Shown piece after piece: positions 8,725 to 17,320 of a DNA stretch of 64,000 bases. A program made the translations under genes and the position numbers. The stretch comes from Bacteroidaceae bacterium (GTDB taxonomy: Bacteria; Bacteroidota; Bacteroidia; Bacteroidales; Bacteroidaceae), in NCBI GenBank assembly GCA_017541025.1, contig JAFXZY010000005.1:1-64000 (forward strand), in the 5' to 3' direction. Under the pieces are notes generated by a model. The model was not told the origin of the DNA and did no database searches. It saw only the letters and a list, made by a program, of their open reading frames with translations. Numbering within the stretch: position 1 is the stretch's first letter; every line of letters starts with the position of its first letter.

Positions 8725-9660
8725 ATGCTACAATACCTTATTATATTATTAGATAAAGGAAGTTCCTCGTTTTGTCATTACAGAGTTCCCTTGAAAAGCA
8801 AAGGGAATAGCTTAATCCCTATTGAGATGTTGAAGCAAGGCATTCGTTTTGGCATGACAGAGAACTTGATGATTCAATATGTATATCCAGATTATGTACT
8901 GCCAACGGAATATACAGAAGTCATCGAAAGCATTGACCACTCGAAGATAAAGCCTATGAAGGATGGTGCTGATGTATGGGTGACGGAAAGCATCAAGGAC
9001 ATCAATGCCAAAGTGCCTGTCGTTTGGCAGACAGACAAGAATACCCTCTTCAAGAGCGAAGCAGACATCATTAATTCTTTGAAAAATGTTCCAAGGCTTA
9101 ACATCGTGATGACGGATGTTGATTCCTTCACAAACGAGGACTTTGAAAAATATAAACAGCTACTAAACGCTCTTTCAGGGTATATTGAAAAGCTATACCT
9201 TGAAGAGAAAAATCCACAACTAAATTTGCTTACTGACCGCATAATGCTCTCGAAGATGAACAATTGTGGAGCTGGTGATACAACAATTACATTAGCACCC
9301 AATGGAAAGTTTTACGTTTGTCCTGCCTTCTACTATGAAGACGAAACAGACAGCATTGGCGAATTAGAGCATGTGCTTGACATCAAAAACAAGCAGTTAT
9401 ATAAGTTGGAATATGCCCCGATATGCCGTCATTGTGATGCGTATCAATGTAAACGCTGTATTTGGCTCAATCGTAAGACGACACTCGAAGTGAACACCCC
9501 ATCACATGAACAATGCGTTGTTGCTCACTTGGAACGCAATGCCAGTCGTAATCTGTTGAATTGCATCCGTAAGCACAACTCTTTCCTGCCTGAGCAGGAA
9601 GACATTAAGGAAATAGATTATTTAGACCCCTTTGACAAAAAAGAAGAATGGGGTTGGTAG
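8725..9660 (+). CDS. CXXX repeat peptide maturase, SPASM domain without radical SAM motif
   Basis: A 311-residue protein from the ATG at 8725; a TTG at 8716 that overlaps the previous stop is an alternative start. The N-terminal two thirds have the feel of a radical SAM barrel but contain no CxxxCxxC motif. The C-terminal part is a clear SPASM-type domain: Cys181 in NNCGAGDTTITLAPNG, a GKFYVC, then ICRHCDAYQCKRC and a last Cys in EQCVV. This fits the companion protein annotated elsewhere as CXXX repeat peptide maturase. It may act as a partner or carrier for the active radical SAM enzyme, like other pseudo-radical-SAM proteins in Bacteroidales peptide systems. Function in detail is inference. 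Confidence 0.75.
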   Translation: MLQYLIILLDKGSSSFCHYRVPLKSKGNSLIPIEMLKQGIRFGMTENLMIQYVYPDYVLPTEYTEVIESIDHSKIKPMKDGADVWVTESIKDINAKVPVVWQTDKNTLFKSEADIINSLKNVPRLNIVMTDVDSFTNEDFEKYKQLLNALSGYIEKLYLEEKNPQLNLLTDRIMLSKMNNCGAGDTTITLAPNGKFYVCPAFYYEDETDSIGELEHVLDIKNKQLYKLEYAPICRHCDAYQCKRCIWLNRKTTLEVNTPSHEQCVVAHLERNASRNLLNCIRKHNSFLPEQEDIKEIDYLDPFDKKEEWGW

Positions 9661-9684
9661 TATTTAACTAATTAGAAACAAAAT

Positions 9685-9969
9685 ATGGAAACAAAAAAAA
9701 TTGTGGGACAAGTAACCCCAGAAGAGATTGCAGAGATTCAAACACTCTTTGAGAGAAAAAATGGTTTGACAGAACTCGCAAAGGTCGTAACCGCAGATAA
9801 TAATGAATTGTATGAGAAACTTGTAAAAGATATGGGCGAAACAAGTACTAAGTTTCAGCAATGGTGGGAGCAAAAGTCAAAGCAATATGGATGGGAGAGC
9901 CATCCAAGAGGTAACTGGGAGATTAACTTCCAAAATGGAGACATCTCTTTGGTTGTTAAAGACGCGTAG
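9685..9969 (+). CDS. CXXX repeat peptide modification system small protein
   Basis: A 94-residue soluble protein with no signal peptide. The first part is helical and charged (ITPEEIAEIQ-like, residues 9-60). The second part has the Trp-rich stretch KFQQWWEQKSKQYGWES and a short beta-like ending. Size, sequence style and position behind the SPASM-only gene match the small accessory proteins annotated as CXXX repeat peptide modification system protein. A role as leader-binding or scaffold protein is possible but not shown by the sequence. It is 24 bases from the previous stop and 24 from the next start. Confidence 0.7.
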   Translation: METKKIVGQVTPEEIAEIQTLFERKNGLTELAKVVTADNNELYEKLVKDMGETSTKFQQWWEQKSKQYGWESHPRGNWEINFQNGDISLVVKDA

Positions 9970-9993
9970 CGATTTTTCTCTAAAAATTATACA

Positions 9994-10863
9994 ATGATGA
10001 AACGATATAGTAACATTATCTGTCTTTGTTTTATACTAAATATAACAACAATCCTTCTTACTGGTTGTACAGGAAATTCTGTCGATATTTCCAAACTTTT
10101 AGCAGAACGTGATTCGCTTAAAGAGAGTCTTTTGGCTAAACAAAGTGAGAATGATAACCTAAGTGGTTATTTGCAAGCTGTATCGGAAGGGCTTGATAGC
10201 ATCGCTATTCAGGAAAAGTTCATACGTGATGGAGGGCCAGAAGGTACAGGTATGAACAAAGAACAAATGAAAAGGTGTTTAAAAGAACTTGCCGAAATGC
10301 TTGCTCGGCAAAGAATTCGTATTGCTGCACTTGAGGATTCTCTTAATATGGGCGGCAATGGTTCACAGGAATTACATAGCATTGTAAGTTATCTGAATGA
10401 GCAATTGGCAGCAAAAGAGCATGAAATAAATGAATTACGTTCTGAAATAAAGCGTAAGGATTTAACTATTGCTCAAATAAACAAGAAAGTATCTATATTG
10501 TATGAGTCCGTTGATAGTTTAAATGATGTTAGCAATAAAAAAGATACTATTCTTGTAGTTCAAAGTGAAATGATGAATACGTGTTATTTCCAAATGGGAA
10601 AAGAAAATGAATTAAAGCAGGCAGGATTTCTTAAGAAGGGGAAATTAAATCCCAATGCATTAACACCCGATAAATGCCAGAAAATAAACATTACGGAGTT
10701 TGATGAAATTTTATTATATTCCAAGAAACCGAAGATTCTTACAACGCCGCCACCTCAGAATTCATATAGAATAGAGCGCAACCCTGATGGTACGTCAACA
10801 CTCTATATTGATGATGCAACTTCTTTTTGGAGCATTTCAAATTATCTTGTAATTCAACTATAA
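9994..10863 (+). CDS. Coiled-coil lipoprotein
   Basis: A 289-residue predicted lipoprotein. The signal peptide ends in LTGC. Residues 35-190 are strongly coiled coil, with repeated Leu/Glu/Lys heptads such as RDSLKESLLAKQSENDNL. The C-terminal 90 residues are a compact domain resembling other Bacteroidetes periplasmic lipoproteins of unknown function. No enzymatic motif is seen. It lies in a tight same-strand run with the peptide-modification genes upstream and LysM genes downstream, so an envelope-anchoring or spacer role fits the context. Confidence 0.7.
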   Translation: MMKRYSNIICLCFILNITTILLTGCTGNSVDISKLLAERDSLKESLLAKQSENDNLSGYLQAVSEGLDSIAIQEKFIRDGGPEGTGMNKEQMKRCLKELAEMLARQRIRIAALEDSLNMGGNGSQELHSIVSYLNEQLAAKEHEINELRSEIKRKDLTIAQINKKVSILYESVDSLNDVSNKKDTILVVQSEMMNTCYFQMGKENELKQAGFLKKGKLNPNALTPDKCQKINITEFDEILLYSKKPKILTTPPPQNSYRIERNPDGTSTLYIDDATSFWSISNYLVIQL

Positions 10864-10868
10864 TAAAC

Positions 10869-11354
10869 ATGATGAAATATATCTTTTTAATATTATTGTT
10901 GGTTATATCATCTGCAATGAGGGCTCAACAAACTATCGAGCATACGGTTAGTTCCGGTGAAACCCTAAAATCAATTGCTGACAAATATGGTATAACTGAA
11001 AGTGAGTTAAAAAAAAACAATTCTGGTTTAGGTAATTATTTACTTCCTGGAATGGTTTTAAATGTCCCATCAAATGTAGTAGTACAAGGGAAAGAGGAGC
11101 GAAACAATTTAGACTTAAATGGTGATTTAAAGGACGTTATTTTCATGAAAGATGGTAGCGAACTCGTCGCAAAGATCTCAAGCATAAGTGCTGATTCCAT
11201 TTTTTTTGAACAATATGATACAGATGAGTTGTTTTCTATCCCTATACCATTAGTTAATTCAATCACCTATGAGGATGGGAGCACTAAGAATTTCCCTGAG
11301 CCTAAGCCTAAAAAAACAAAGAGGACATCAGCAACAATAAAACGACATACATGA
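10869..11354 (+). CDS. LysM-domain exported protein
   Basis: A 162-residue exported protein. The start used is the ATG pair at 10869/10872, because it gives a clean signal peptide ending in AMRAQ; an upstream in-frame ATG would place 14 extra residues before it. One LysM domain (about residues 24-66) shows the typical pattern HTVSSGETLKSIADKYGI and LLPGMVLNVP, which binds peptidoglycan or related N-acetylglucosamine polymers. The C-terminal half contains FMKDGSELVAKISSI, a motif that also appears in the next protein. It overlaps the next gene by 4 bases. Confidence 0.78.
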   Translation: MMKYIFLILLLVISSAMRAQQTIEHTVSSGETLKSIADKYGITESELKKNNSGLGNYLLPGMVLNVPSNVVVQGKEERNNLDLNGDLKDVIFMKDGSELVAKISSISADSIFFEQYDTDELFSIPIPLVNSITYEDGSTKNFPEPKPKKTKRTSATIKRHT

Positions 11355-12076
11355 TGAAAAAAAGTTTTCTTATATTATCATATCTGTTTTTGTGGACAGC
11401 TATTGTTGAAGCGCAAGACCTAATTATCCTAAGAAATGGGGATGACATACAATGTAAGGTTGAAAAAAATGATAATGGAGTCATATCTTATCAGATTGAG
11501 GGGAAGTCAATGACTCTACCTGTTACACAAATATACCTTATTAAATATGAAAATCGAGGGAATGCTTTTTTCAATGAAATTGGTGAAACTACTTATAGCA
11601 CAAGAGTAACAACGAAGCCATCAAAGAAGGATATTCTTATTTATTTATGTAATGGTAATGAAATTAAAGCTACAGAATTGGAAATTACCGCTGAATATGT
11701 TAGGTATCTGGATTCAAAGATTAAACTTTCCAAGAAGTCATCAGATGAATGGACATCAATACCCAAGGAGGATGTGTTTCTTGTTAGGTATCCCGATGGC
11801 ACAAAAGACATTATAACTAACCTTCAGAAAACAGAAGAGGAAACACAAATAGAATCGTTGCCAAAGTGTAAGCGTCCCTTTATACCAATCAATAAAGAGG
11901 CAGGCTATCCTGTTATAGCAGAACTCACGCTTAATGATAACAAGGAAATTAATGTTATTATTTTTGATTCAGACAGATCTTATATATATTATAGAACTAA
12001 AGAATGGCAAGATGGTCCAATATACAGAATGAATCTAAATAATATTAGAATAATTACAACAATTACATTAAAATAA
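11351..12076 (+). CDS. Exported hypothetical protein
   Basis: A 241-residue protein with a signal peptide ending in VEAQ. Three similar segments (around residues 22-65, 95-140 and 190-240) each begin with a strand such as LIILRNGDDIQCKV followed by a YxxI/VRY element. This pattern is common in Bacteroidetes exported proteins of unknown function and resembles the C-terminal part of the preceding LysM protein. No catalytic residues are evident. It overlaps the upstream gene (ATGA) and is followed after 9 bases by another LysM gene. Confidence 0.65.
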   Translation: MMKKSFLILSYLFLWTAIVEAQDLIILRNGDDIQCKVEKNDNGVISYQIEGKSMTLPVTQIYLIKYENRGNAFFNEIGETTYSTRVTTKPSKKDILIYLCNGNEIKATELEITAEYVRYLDSKIKLSKKSSDEWTSIPKEDVFLVRYPDGTKDIITNLQKTEEETQIESLPKCKRPFIPINKEAGYPVIAELTLNDNKEINVIIFDSDRSYIYYRTKEWQDGPIYRMNLNNIRIITTITLK

Positions 12077-12085
12077 GAAGATATT

Positions 12086-12838
12086 ATGAAGAAGTTACTT
12101 TTTGTGATGTTGATGTGCTTTATATCCATCACACTTTATGCCCAAACAAAAGTCCATACTGTTCAACGTGGTGAAACAGTTGCGAGTGTTGCCAAAAAGT
12201 ATGGAGTAAGTGTTGATGATTTAAAGAAGGCAAACCCAAATATTAACAATTATTTTTATGTAGGGATGACGCTAACAATACCTGCAAACAGATCTACATT
12301 AGTTCAGTCGGAAGAAATAAAGACTTTGCGCCCGCAGTCTTCTCTCGTGAATAAGAATAGCAGTAAACAATTAAAAGATTCGAAGAGTGCTGAAAATCGC
12401 ACAAAATTTTATGCAAACAATGGTCTTGATGGCCGCGATTTTAGATCAGCAGGTATTACATTTGGTAGTGATTTCAGTGATCTCGTTGGTTTAACTTATG
12501 GAGTTCAAGGACAATATTTTCTGAAAAATAATTTTGGAGCGACATTAAACTTTGGATTGAATTATGGCATTGAAAAAGAATCTGATATGGTAATAAAAAT
12601 AGGTCCCAGTTATGTCTATCCAATAAATGATTGGCTCTATGTAATGGGAACAACCTGCTATACCCTTTCTTTTGCAAAAGGTAAAGGAGGGTCTGGAAAT
12701 GTAAGCGGTGCTAGTCTTATTCCTACAATTGGATTTGCCATTAAACAATTTAGAATAGGGCTTAATGGCGAAGTTCATTGGAGAAATGGTGGAAGTGTAG
12801 GGCCAGGTGCCTATATAAATGTTAGTTATGCGTTTTAA
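12086..12838 (+). CDS. LysM plus outer-membrane beta-barrel protein
   Basis: A 250-residue exported protein with a signal peptide ending in LYAQ. A LysM domain (about 23-66, HTVQRGETVASVAKKYGV to YVGMTLTIP) is followed by a linker and then a small outer-membrane beta-barrel of about 130 residues (from GITFGSDFSD onward). The barrel shows alternating strands and the aromatic C-terminal residue (VSYAF) that signals BAM-dependent insertion. The combination suggests an outer-membrane protein tethered to peptidoglycan from the inside. It belongs to the same gene run as the LysM proteins on either side. Confidence 0.75.
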   Translation: MKKLLFVMLMCFISITLYAQTKVHTVQRGETVASVAKKYGVSVDDLKKANPNINNYFYVGMTLTIPANRSTLVQSEEIKTLRPQSSLVNKNSSKQLKDSKSAENRTKFYANNGLDGRDFRSAGITFGSDFSDLVGLTYGVQGQYFLKNNFGATLNFGLNYGIEKESDMVIKIGPSYVYPINDWLYVMGTTCYTLSFAKGKGGSGNVSGASLIPTIGFAIKQFRIGLNGEVHWRNGGSVGPGAYINVSYAF

Positions 12839-12874
12839 AACTTGCTGATTTTGAATTAGTTTAAGCATAGTTGT

Positions 12875-14863
12875 ATGAGGTTTATTTTTTCTTTGTTTTC
12901 TTTATTTACATTCCTTTGTATATATGCAGGTCCTCATACTATACAAAGAGGTGAATCTTTCGCTTCATTGGCAAAATTGTATAATATTTCTCTTGATACT
13001 ATTGTAAAAAGCAATCCTAATACTGAATGTTATATTGGTTTAACAGTAGATATTCCTCATTCCTTTTTGGTATATGATTTAGGTAATAGTAAGTTGTTCC
13101 GAGATTTTCGTTTTAGGAAGTCATATAACTATAATAAAGGCAAATCGATATATCGTTCGGCTTATAAAAATCAACTTAAACTCTCAAAATTCACCGGTGA
13201 AAAGAAAAGGAGGTTGGAGGAAAAGATCGTTCATGACTATACACTAGCTATATCTTTTGGAAATCTTGACGCATTATTCCAATTAGGGAAAATAAAAGTT
13301 CATGGTAGTTTCAAATTATATAATGGAATGCCGTCATTTCAACAATCTATAAATGACAACTTAAAGGAGTTTACTGAAGGAATAGAATATTTGCAAATTG
13401 CTACGCTTTTAGGTAATAATTCTCATGCATTTGTTGAAATGGCTTTAGCTTGTGGATATGAATCTTCTCCTATTCGTAATCCTTATCTTTGCCTTAGTAT
13501 GTTAGAACAATGTAAAAGGGAACAATGTGCAAATGTTGATGGATTGATTTGTTATATGTATGAAAATGGTTATGGAATTAAACAAGATTTGTTGCAAGCA
13601 TATTTAAATTGTCCCACAAAAGAACTAACAGAAAACAAAGGAAAGACGCACAGGGAAAGAATATTAGAATTGATAGAGGCTATGCCTATTGGTTTTGAAA
13701 GTTCGAAATATGGGGTTGGTTTGAAATCAGATATGCTTCTTTCAATAGGTGCTTCAAAGTATCATGATGACATTCTTGATCCAGAAGGGCTTTTTTGGTT
13801 ACATCGTTCCGCTCGTTTAGATAATGCCGACGCTAATTGGATGCTTGCAAGTGTGATTCAAAATGATAATTGTATAGCTGCCCCAATGGGTAATTCGTAT
13901 AATAAGGAGCAACAGATTATGTTTTTTGTCAGAAAGGCGGCTAATTTGGGAAAACAGGAAGCAGAGGAGTATTTAGAGGCATACGAGAAACAACAAGAAG
14001 CAAAGAGAGAACATGAACGGCAGGAGAAATTGAAAAGACGTCGTGAAAAAGAAGAAAGGAAACAACGCAGGCAAGAGTTTTGGCTTAATTTTGCTGGTGC
14101 GGCAATTAATGTCGCTGCACAGACATATATGGCTGTTGCTGCGTCAAATGCTCAATCATATAGTAGCCCTAGATCTGCCCCTTCGATATCAGCAGGTCAT
14201 ATGTCAGAAGCACAGTGGCAGGCAAAGAATCAGTTGGCATTGCAACAGATTGCCCAATATACAATTAATAAAACATATGCAGATTGGACTGGAACCCCAA
14301 TGGTTCCTACTGATATGAGTGCAGTTGATTTAGGGACAGATTACTCTCCCGGCAGTCCCTTGTGGATGTGGGGACAACAACAAGAAATTAATCGAATGTC
14401 AACGCAAATAGCCCGTATGGAATGTGAACGAGTCGCATTCTACAAGAGGCAAGTAGATGAAATAACTCGTCAGCTTATTGAGAATCCACTCCAGCCGATA
14501 GCAGGTTATTATGATATAGATGGCAATTGGATTTCTCATGAAATGGTGGCTAATGGATATCTGGATGAGAATGTTAGTGGATATAAAGCAGAAAAACCTA
14601 TCTCAGGAGAACAGTCTAATAATACAGATAATCTTATCTCAAAGAATAAAAGCTATTGGTCTGAAAATTATGGGTATAAGGATTGCCCAAGTTGTATGGG
14701 AAGCGGAGTATGTAAAACATGTAACGGGAAAGGATATAATTATAATAGCTATGGAGCACAGGGAAGTCATGAATGTCCAAACTGTTTTAAACAAAATGGA
14801 CGTTCATGTGGAATATGTGGAAGGTGTCAAGGAAAGCGAAAAATTTTTGGTTTAAAAAGATAA
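12875..14863 (+). CDS. LysM, Sel1-like and zinc-finger multidomain exported protein
   Basis: A 662-residue protein with a signal peptide, then a LysM domain (about 20-65, HTIQRGESFASLAKLYNI). A helical repeat region (about 100-370) with Sel1-like units follows (ATLLGNNSHAFVEMALAC and AANLGKQEAEEYLEAYEK are repeat ends). Next are a charged coiled coil (about 370-400), a low-complexity region and a C-terminal DnaJ-type zinc-binding domain with CPSCMGSGVCKTCNGKGY and later CPNC and CGICGRCQG. Eight to ten cysteines could bind two zinc ions. This mix is unusual for a secreted protein. It ends the gene train that begins with the C10 protease and peptide-modification genes. Confidence 0.75.
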   Translation: MRFIFSLFSLFTFLCIYAGPHTIQRGESFASLAKLYNISLDTIVKSNPNTECYIGLTVDIPHSFLVYDLGNSKLFRDFRFRKSYNYNKGKSIYRSAYKNQLKLSKFTGEKKRRLEEKIVHDYTLAISFGNLDALFQLGKIKVHGSFKLYNGMPSFQQSINDNLKEFTEGIEYLQIATLLGNNSHAFVEMALACGYESSPIRNPYLCLSMLEQCKREQCANVDGLICYMYENGYGIKQDLLQAYLNCPTKELTENKGKTHRERILELIEAMPIGFESSKYGVGLKSDMLLSIGASKYHDDILDPEGLFWLHRSARLDNADANWMLASVIQNDNCIAAPMGNSYNKEQQIMFFVRKAANLGKQEAEEYLEAYEKQQEAKREHERQEKLKRRREKEERKQRRQEFWLNFAGAAINVAAQTYMAVAASNAQSYSSPRSAPSISAGHMSEAQWQAKNQLALQQIAQYTINKTYADWTGTPMVPTDMSAVDLGTDYSPGSPLWMWGQQQEINRMSTQIARMECERVAFYKRQVDEITRQLIENPLQPIAGYYDIDGNWISHEMVANGYLDENVSGYKAEKPISGEQSNNTDNLISKNKSYWSENYGYKDCPSCMGSGVCKTCNGKGYNYNSYGAQGSHECPNCFKQNGRSCGICGRCQGKRKIFGLKR

Positions 14864-15024
14864 TGTCGGAGTACGTTTTGATTCATAGTAGCCCTTCAAT
14901 TTTGCTGAAAAGATACAAGATTAAACCCGTTACATTTCTAAAACCTACTTAAATGACTATTTTTCAATGACAGATTTGCTAACTTTAATTGGGCAGAAGT
15001 ATTTATAATTTTAAAAAAAGAAGG

Positions 15025-15411
15025 ATGAAAAAGTTTTTATTTAGTCTGCTGGCCGTCATGATGGTCACAATCGTGAGTATTACTCTAACATCATGCAACA
15101 AGGATGATGAAGTTAATGACTCTATTTCTATTGTCGGAACATGGAAGTATAGTTGGGATGGTGGTTACCTTCTTGTTAATTTCGATAAAGATGGGATGTT
15201 AGAGTCCCAAGAATATGATGATGGTATACTGGAGCCAAAAGAAGGTTATTTCTATACGTATAATAGTAACATTTTAATAATATTTGATGTTAATGAAGAT
15301 GCAGAAAGAGGAGATATAATAGAAACGGCTGAAGTGATCAGTCTTACTAAGGACAAACTTGTTGTCAAAGATTGGCCAGATAGCGGGAATTGTACGTTTT
15401 ATAAACAATAA
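15025..15411 (+). CDS. Small lipoprotein, lipocalin-like
   Basis: A 128-residue predicted lipoprotein. The start at 15025 is preferred because MKKFLFSLLAVMM begins a proper signal peptide ending in the lipobox LTSC; an upstream ATG-like start would add a basic extension. The mature part (IVGTWKYSWDGG, then alternating strands to CTFYKQ) looks like the lipocalin-like or DUF5004/DUF4923-type beta-barrel lipoproteins of Bacteroidetes, which often carry the opening GTW motif. Function unknown. Confidence 0.7.
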   Translation: MKKFLFSLLAVMMVTIVSITLTSCNKDDEVNDSISIVGTWKYSWDGGYLLVNFDKDGMLESQEYDDGILEPKEGYFYTYNSNILIIFDVNEDAERGDIIETAEVISLTKDKLVVKDWPDSGNCTFYKQ

Positions 15412-15440
15412 ACTTGTGTGAATTATCTTAAAGGGGAATA

Positions 15441-16311
15441 ATGAGGAAGATACTTATTTCATTTGCGGTCATTCTGTGTTGCACCATTATGGTTTCGGCA
15501 CAGGAAGCAAGAAATCAGAGGTATTACATTGCCATGAGTAACTTTAAATATGTTCATAGTGGTAAAACGATGTCTACTGGGGAAACTGTAAATAAAATAA
15601 TTGCCGGTGTGGCAACTGGAAAGACCTCGGAGCAGTTGATACAATATGAATGATGCGAAGGGGGCAATTATTCATGGACTGGCAAGTGCACGTCGTTATC
15701 AATACAATGATGGCACATCAACATCTATTGACTCCATTTTGAGTGGAAACCTGATTGTAGAGGCTATCGTTACCAATATCCTAGGTAAAAGCAAAACAAC
15801 AACTAGTAAGGATAAGAATGGAAAAAATATCGTCAAAACTCATTATGAATGTAGTGTGGAAGCTGTGCTTTCCTTTAAGAATTACAACTCAGGAACCTTA
15901 TAAGGCAGTCAAACATTCAGTTGTAATACTCCTAGCTATTCTAAATTTACCACGCAATATGAAGCTGTCAGCGAAGCAATGGAACGCCTATCATACAGCA
16001 TCAAAAATTGGTTGAACAAGAAAACCCCACTAGAGGCAATAATCATTGAAGGTTCTTCTGTGAAGAACGATAAACAAAAAGAAGTTTATATTGACTTAGG
16101 TTGCAGTGAACATGCTGTAGCCGGCATTCACTTTGGTATTTATGTAATAAAGAATGTTGCAGGAGAGGAAGCCATGCAGCAAATCGGAAAACTGAAGGTT
16201 GAGGCTGTAGAGGGTGAAAATGTCAGCCGCTGCAAGGTGCAAAGTGGTGGAAAAGAAATAAAGGCCGCTATTGATTCTGGAACAGAACTGAAGGTGATTT
16301 CGATGGATTAA
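15441..16311 (+). pseudogene. Exported protein gene broken by a frameshift and a stop codon
   Basis: Three pieces read as one protein. The first (15441-15653) starts with a signal peptide ending in VSAQ and stops at TGA 15651-15653. The second begins in the next frame at 15646 and continues the sequence (DAKGAIIHGLASARRYQY). It is ended by TAA at 15901-15903, but the same frame reads on without another stop as GSQTFSCNTPSYSKF into the third piece, which ends at 16311. One frameshift and one nonsense change therefore explain everything. The intact product would be about 290 residues. The repeated NF..VNK..GV and final KVQSGGKEIKAAIDSG resemble CsgG/LpoB-like periplasmic proteins, but I hold that only loosely. 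Confidence 0.75.
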
Positions 16312-16339
16312 ACAATTGTTTACTTTTCCTGATATTTGG

Positions 16340-16592
16340 AGGTGATGCAACGTGTATCCGCAGTTCTAAACATAGCCTCTTGTGGGTTGATCTGAACTCA
16401 TAACGAAAAAAACTTCGGAAAGCCCAAAAAGTCTCAACAACTAAACTTGAGTGGAGGGGACACCGCAATTGTTAAACTGTCTTTACTACTTCAGAAATAG
16501 GAGATTACACTTTAGCTGTTGCTACAAACATGAAAGGATGTAATCCCATCTGTATTAGTCATCTAAAAATAGTTGAGTTAGAACTCCTATAA
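16340..16592 (+). pseudogene. Decayed fragment of an Ig-like surface protein
   Basis: Protein-like sequence is spread over several frames: GGDATCIRSSKHSLLWVDLN, then FGKPKKSQQLNLSGGDTAIV, then SEIGDYTLAVATNMKGCNP up to a stop at 16590-16592. Shifts between frames are needed to join them. The last piece has the look of an Ig- or PKD-like strand pair ending in a Gly-Cys motif as seen in Bacteroidetes adhesins. No start codon or complete domain remains. Confidence 0.35.
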
Positions 16593-16611
16593 TGATGGGA
16601 TAACTTTTTTT

Positions 16612-17079
16612 TCAGTCCTCTTCAAAGGTCTTGTTTTTGATGTATTGGCCTGTTATCTCCTCCAGATAGTCTGTTCGCATAACCATCAGGAGATTGCGGG
16701 TAAACTCCAGAAGAAGCCCTTTGTAGTAGGTTACATCATTGTGGTTTGTCTTGGTTATACGTTCCCATAGGGTTTGTTCCATGGCATCCTTGTATGCTGC
16801 TTCTATACCTTGCCAATCACTCTCTGTCATCAGCCTGCGCAGTAGTTGTTCCTCCAATACGAGAGGTTTCCCCTTTAATTCGTCTGGTGCAGCATCTTTC
16901 CAGAGTTCCTCTAAGAATGCCCTGTACTCGGCCTCTACCTTTAGGGGTAGGTCTTTAGTATATTCCCCGATAGTTTCCGGTTGCTCAATAGCAGCCTCAT
17001 GTACAAGGTTGCCAAAATACTTGTTGAGCAGTTCCTGTTCTTTCTCCTTACAGAGTTTGGTTATCTGTTCGTTTGTCAT
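16612..17079 (-). CDS. Hypothetical cytoplasmic protein
   Basis: No family is recognised. The 155-residue product is mostly helical and charged (MTNEQITKLCKEKEQELLNK at the start, ending NKTFEED). It has no signal peptide or membrane segment. A TATATTTG element on the minus strand (17124-17131) could be its promoter -7 box, although no clear -33 box was found. The gene stands alone, with decayed genes on one side and a small RNA-like unit on the other. Confidence 0.6.
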   Translation of the reverse strand: MTNEQITKLCKEKEQELLNKYFGNLVHEAAIEQPETIGEYTKDLPLKVEAEYRAFLEELWKDAAPDELKGKPLVLEEQLLRRLMTESDWQGIEAAYKDAMEQTLWERITKTNHNDVTYYKGLLLEFTRNLLMVMRTDYLEEITGQYIKNKTFEED

Positions 17080-17281
17080 AATCCGTCAGACAGGCTTTTT
17101 ATTCATAATTAATGTTTCGGGTGCAAATATACAAAAAACATTGAATATTGTGCATTGAACATGGAACATTTTTTTATCCTGAATAAAATGGCTTGAAATA
17201 TGCTGAAGAGGCCTTTTAGGACTTGACGGTTTTGATTTATGTCAATAAAGAGGAAGTTTTTTGTGATTTTCTTTTGGGAAA

Positions 17282-17314
17282 TTTGGCGCGTATATGAAAA
17301 CCGACGTACCTTTG
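17282..17314 (+). promoter_or_regulatory. Promoter of small-RNA-like unit, copy 1
   Basis: TTTG (17282-17285), 21 bases, then TACCTTTG (17307-17314). The same spacing and neighbouring bases occur in copy 2 at 24778-24810, and similarity extends about 60 bases upstream of the -33 box. Confidence 0.7.
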
Positions 17315-17320
17315 CACCAG

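Noticed and set aside
14043-14855. Two extra plus-strand frames inside the 662-residue protein gene
   Set aside because: They lie wholly inside a well-supported gene and lack protein-like features.
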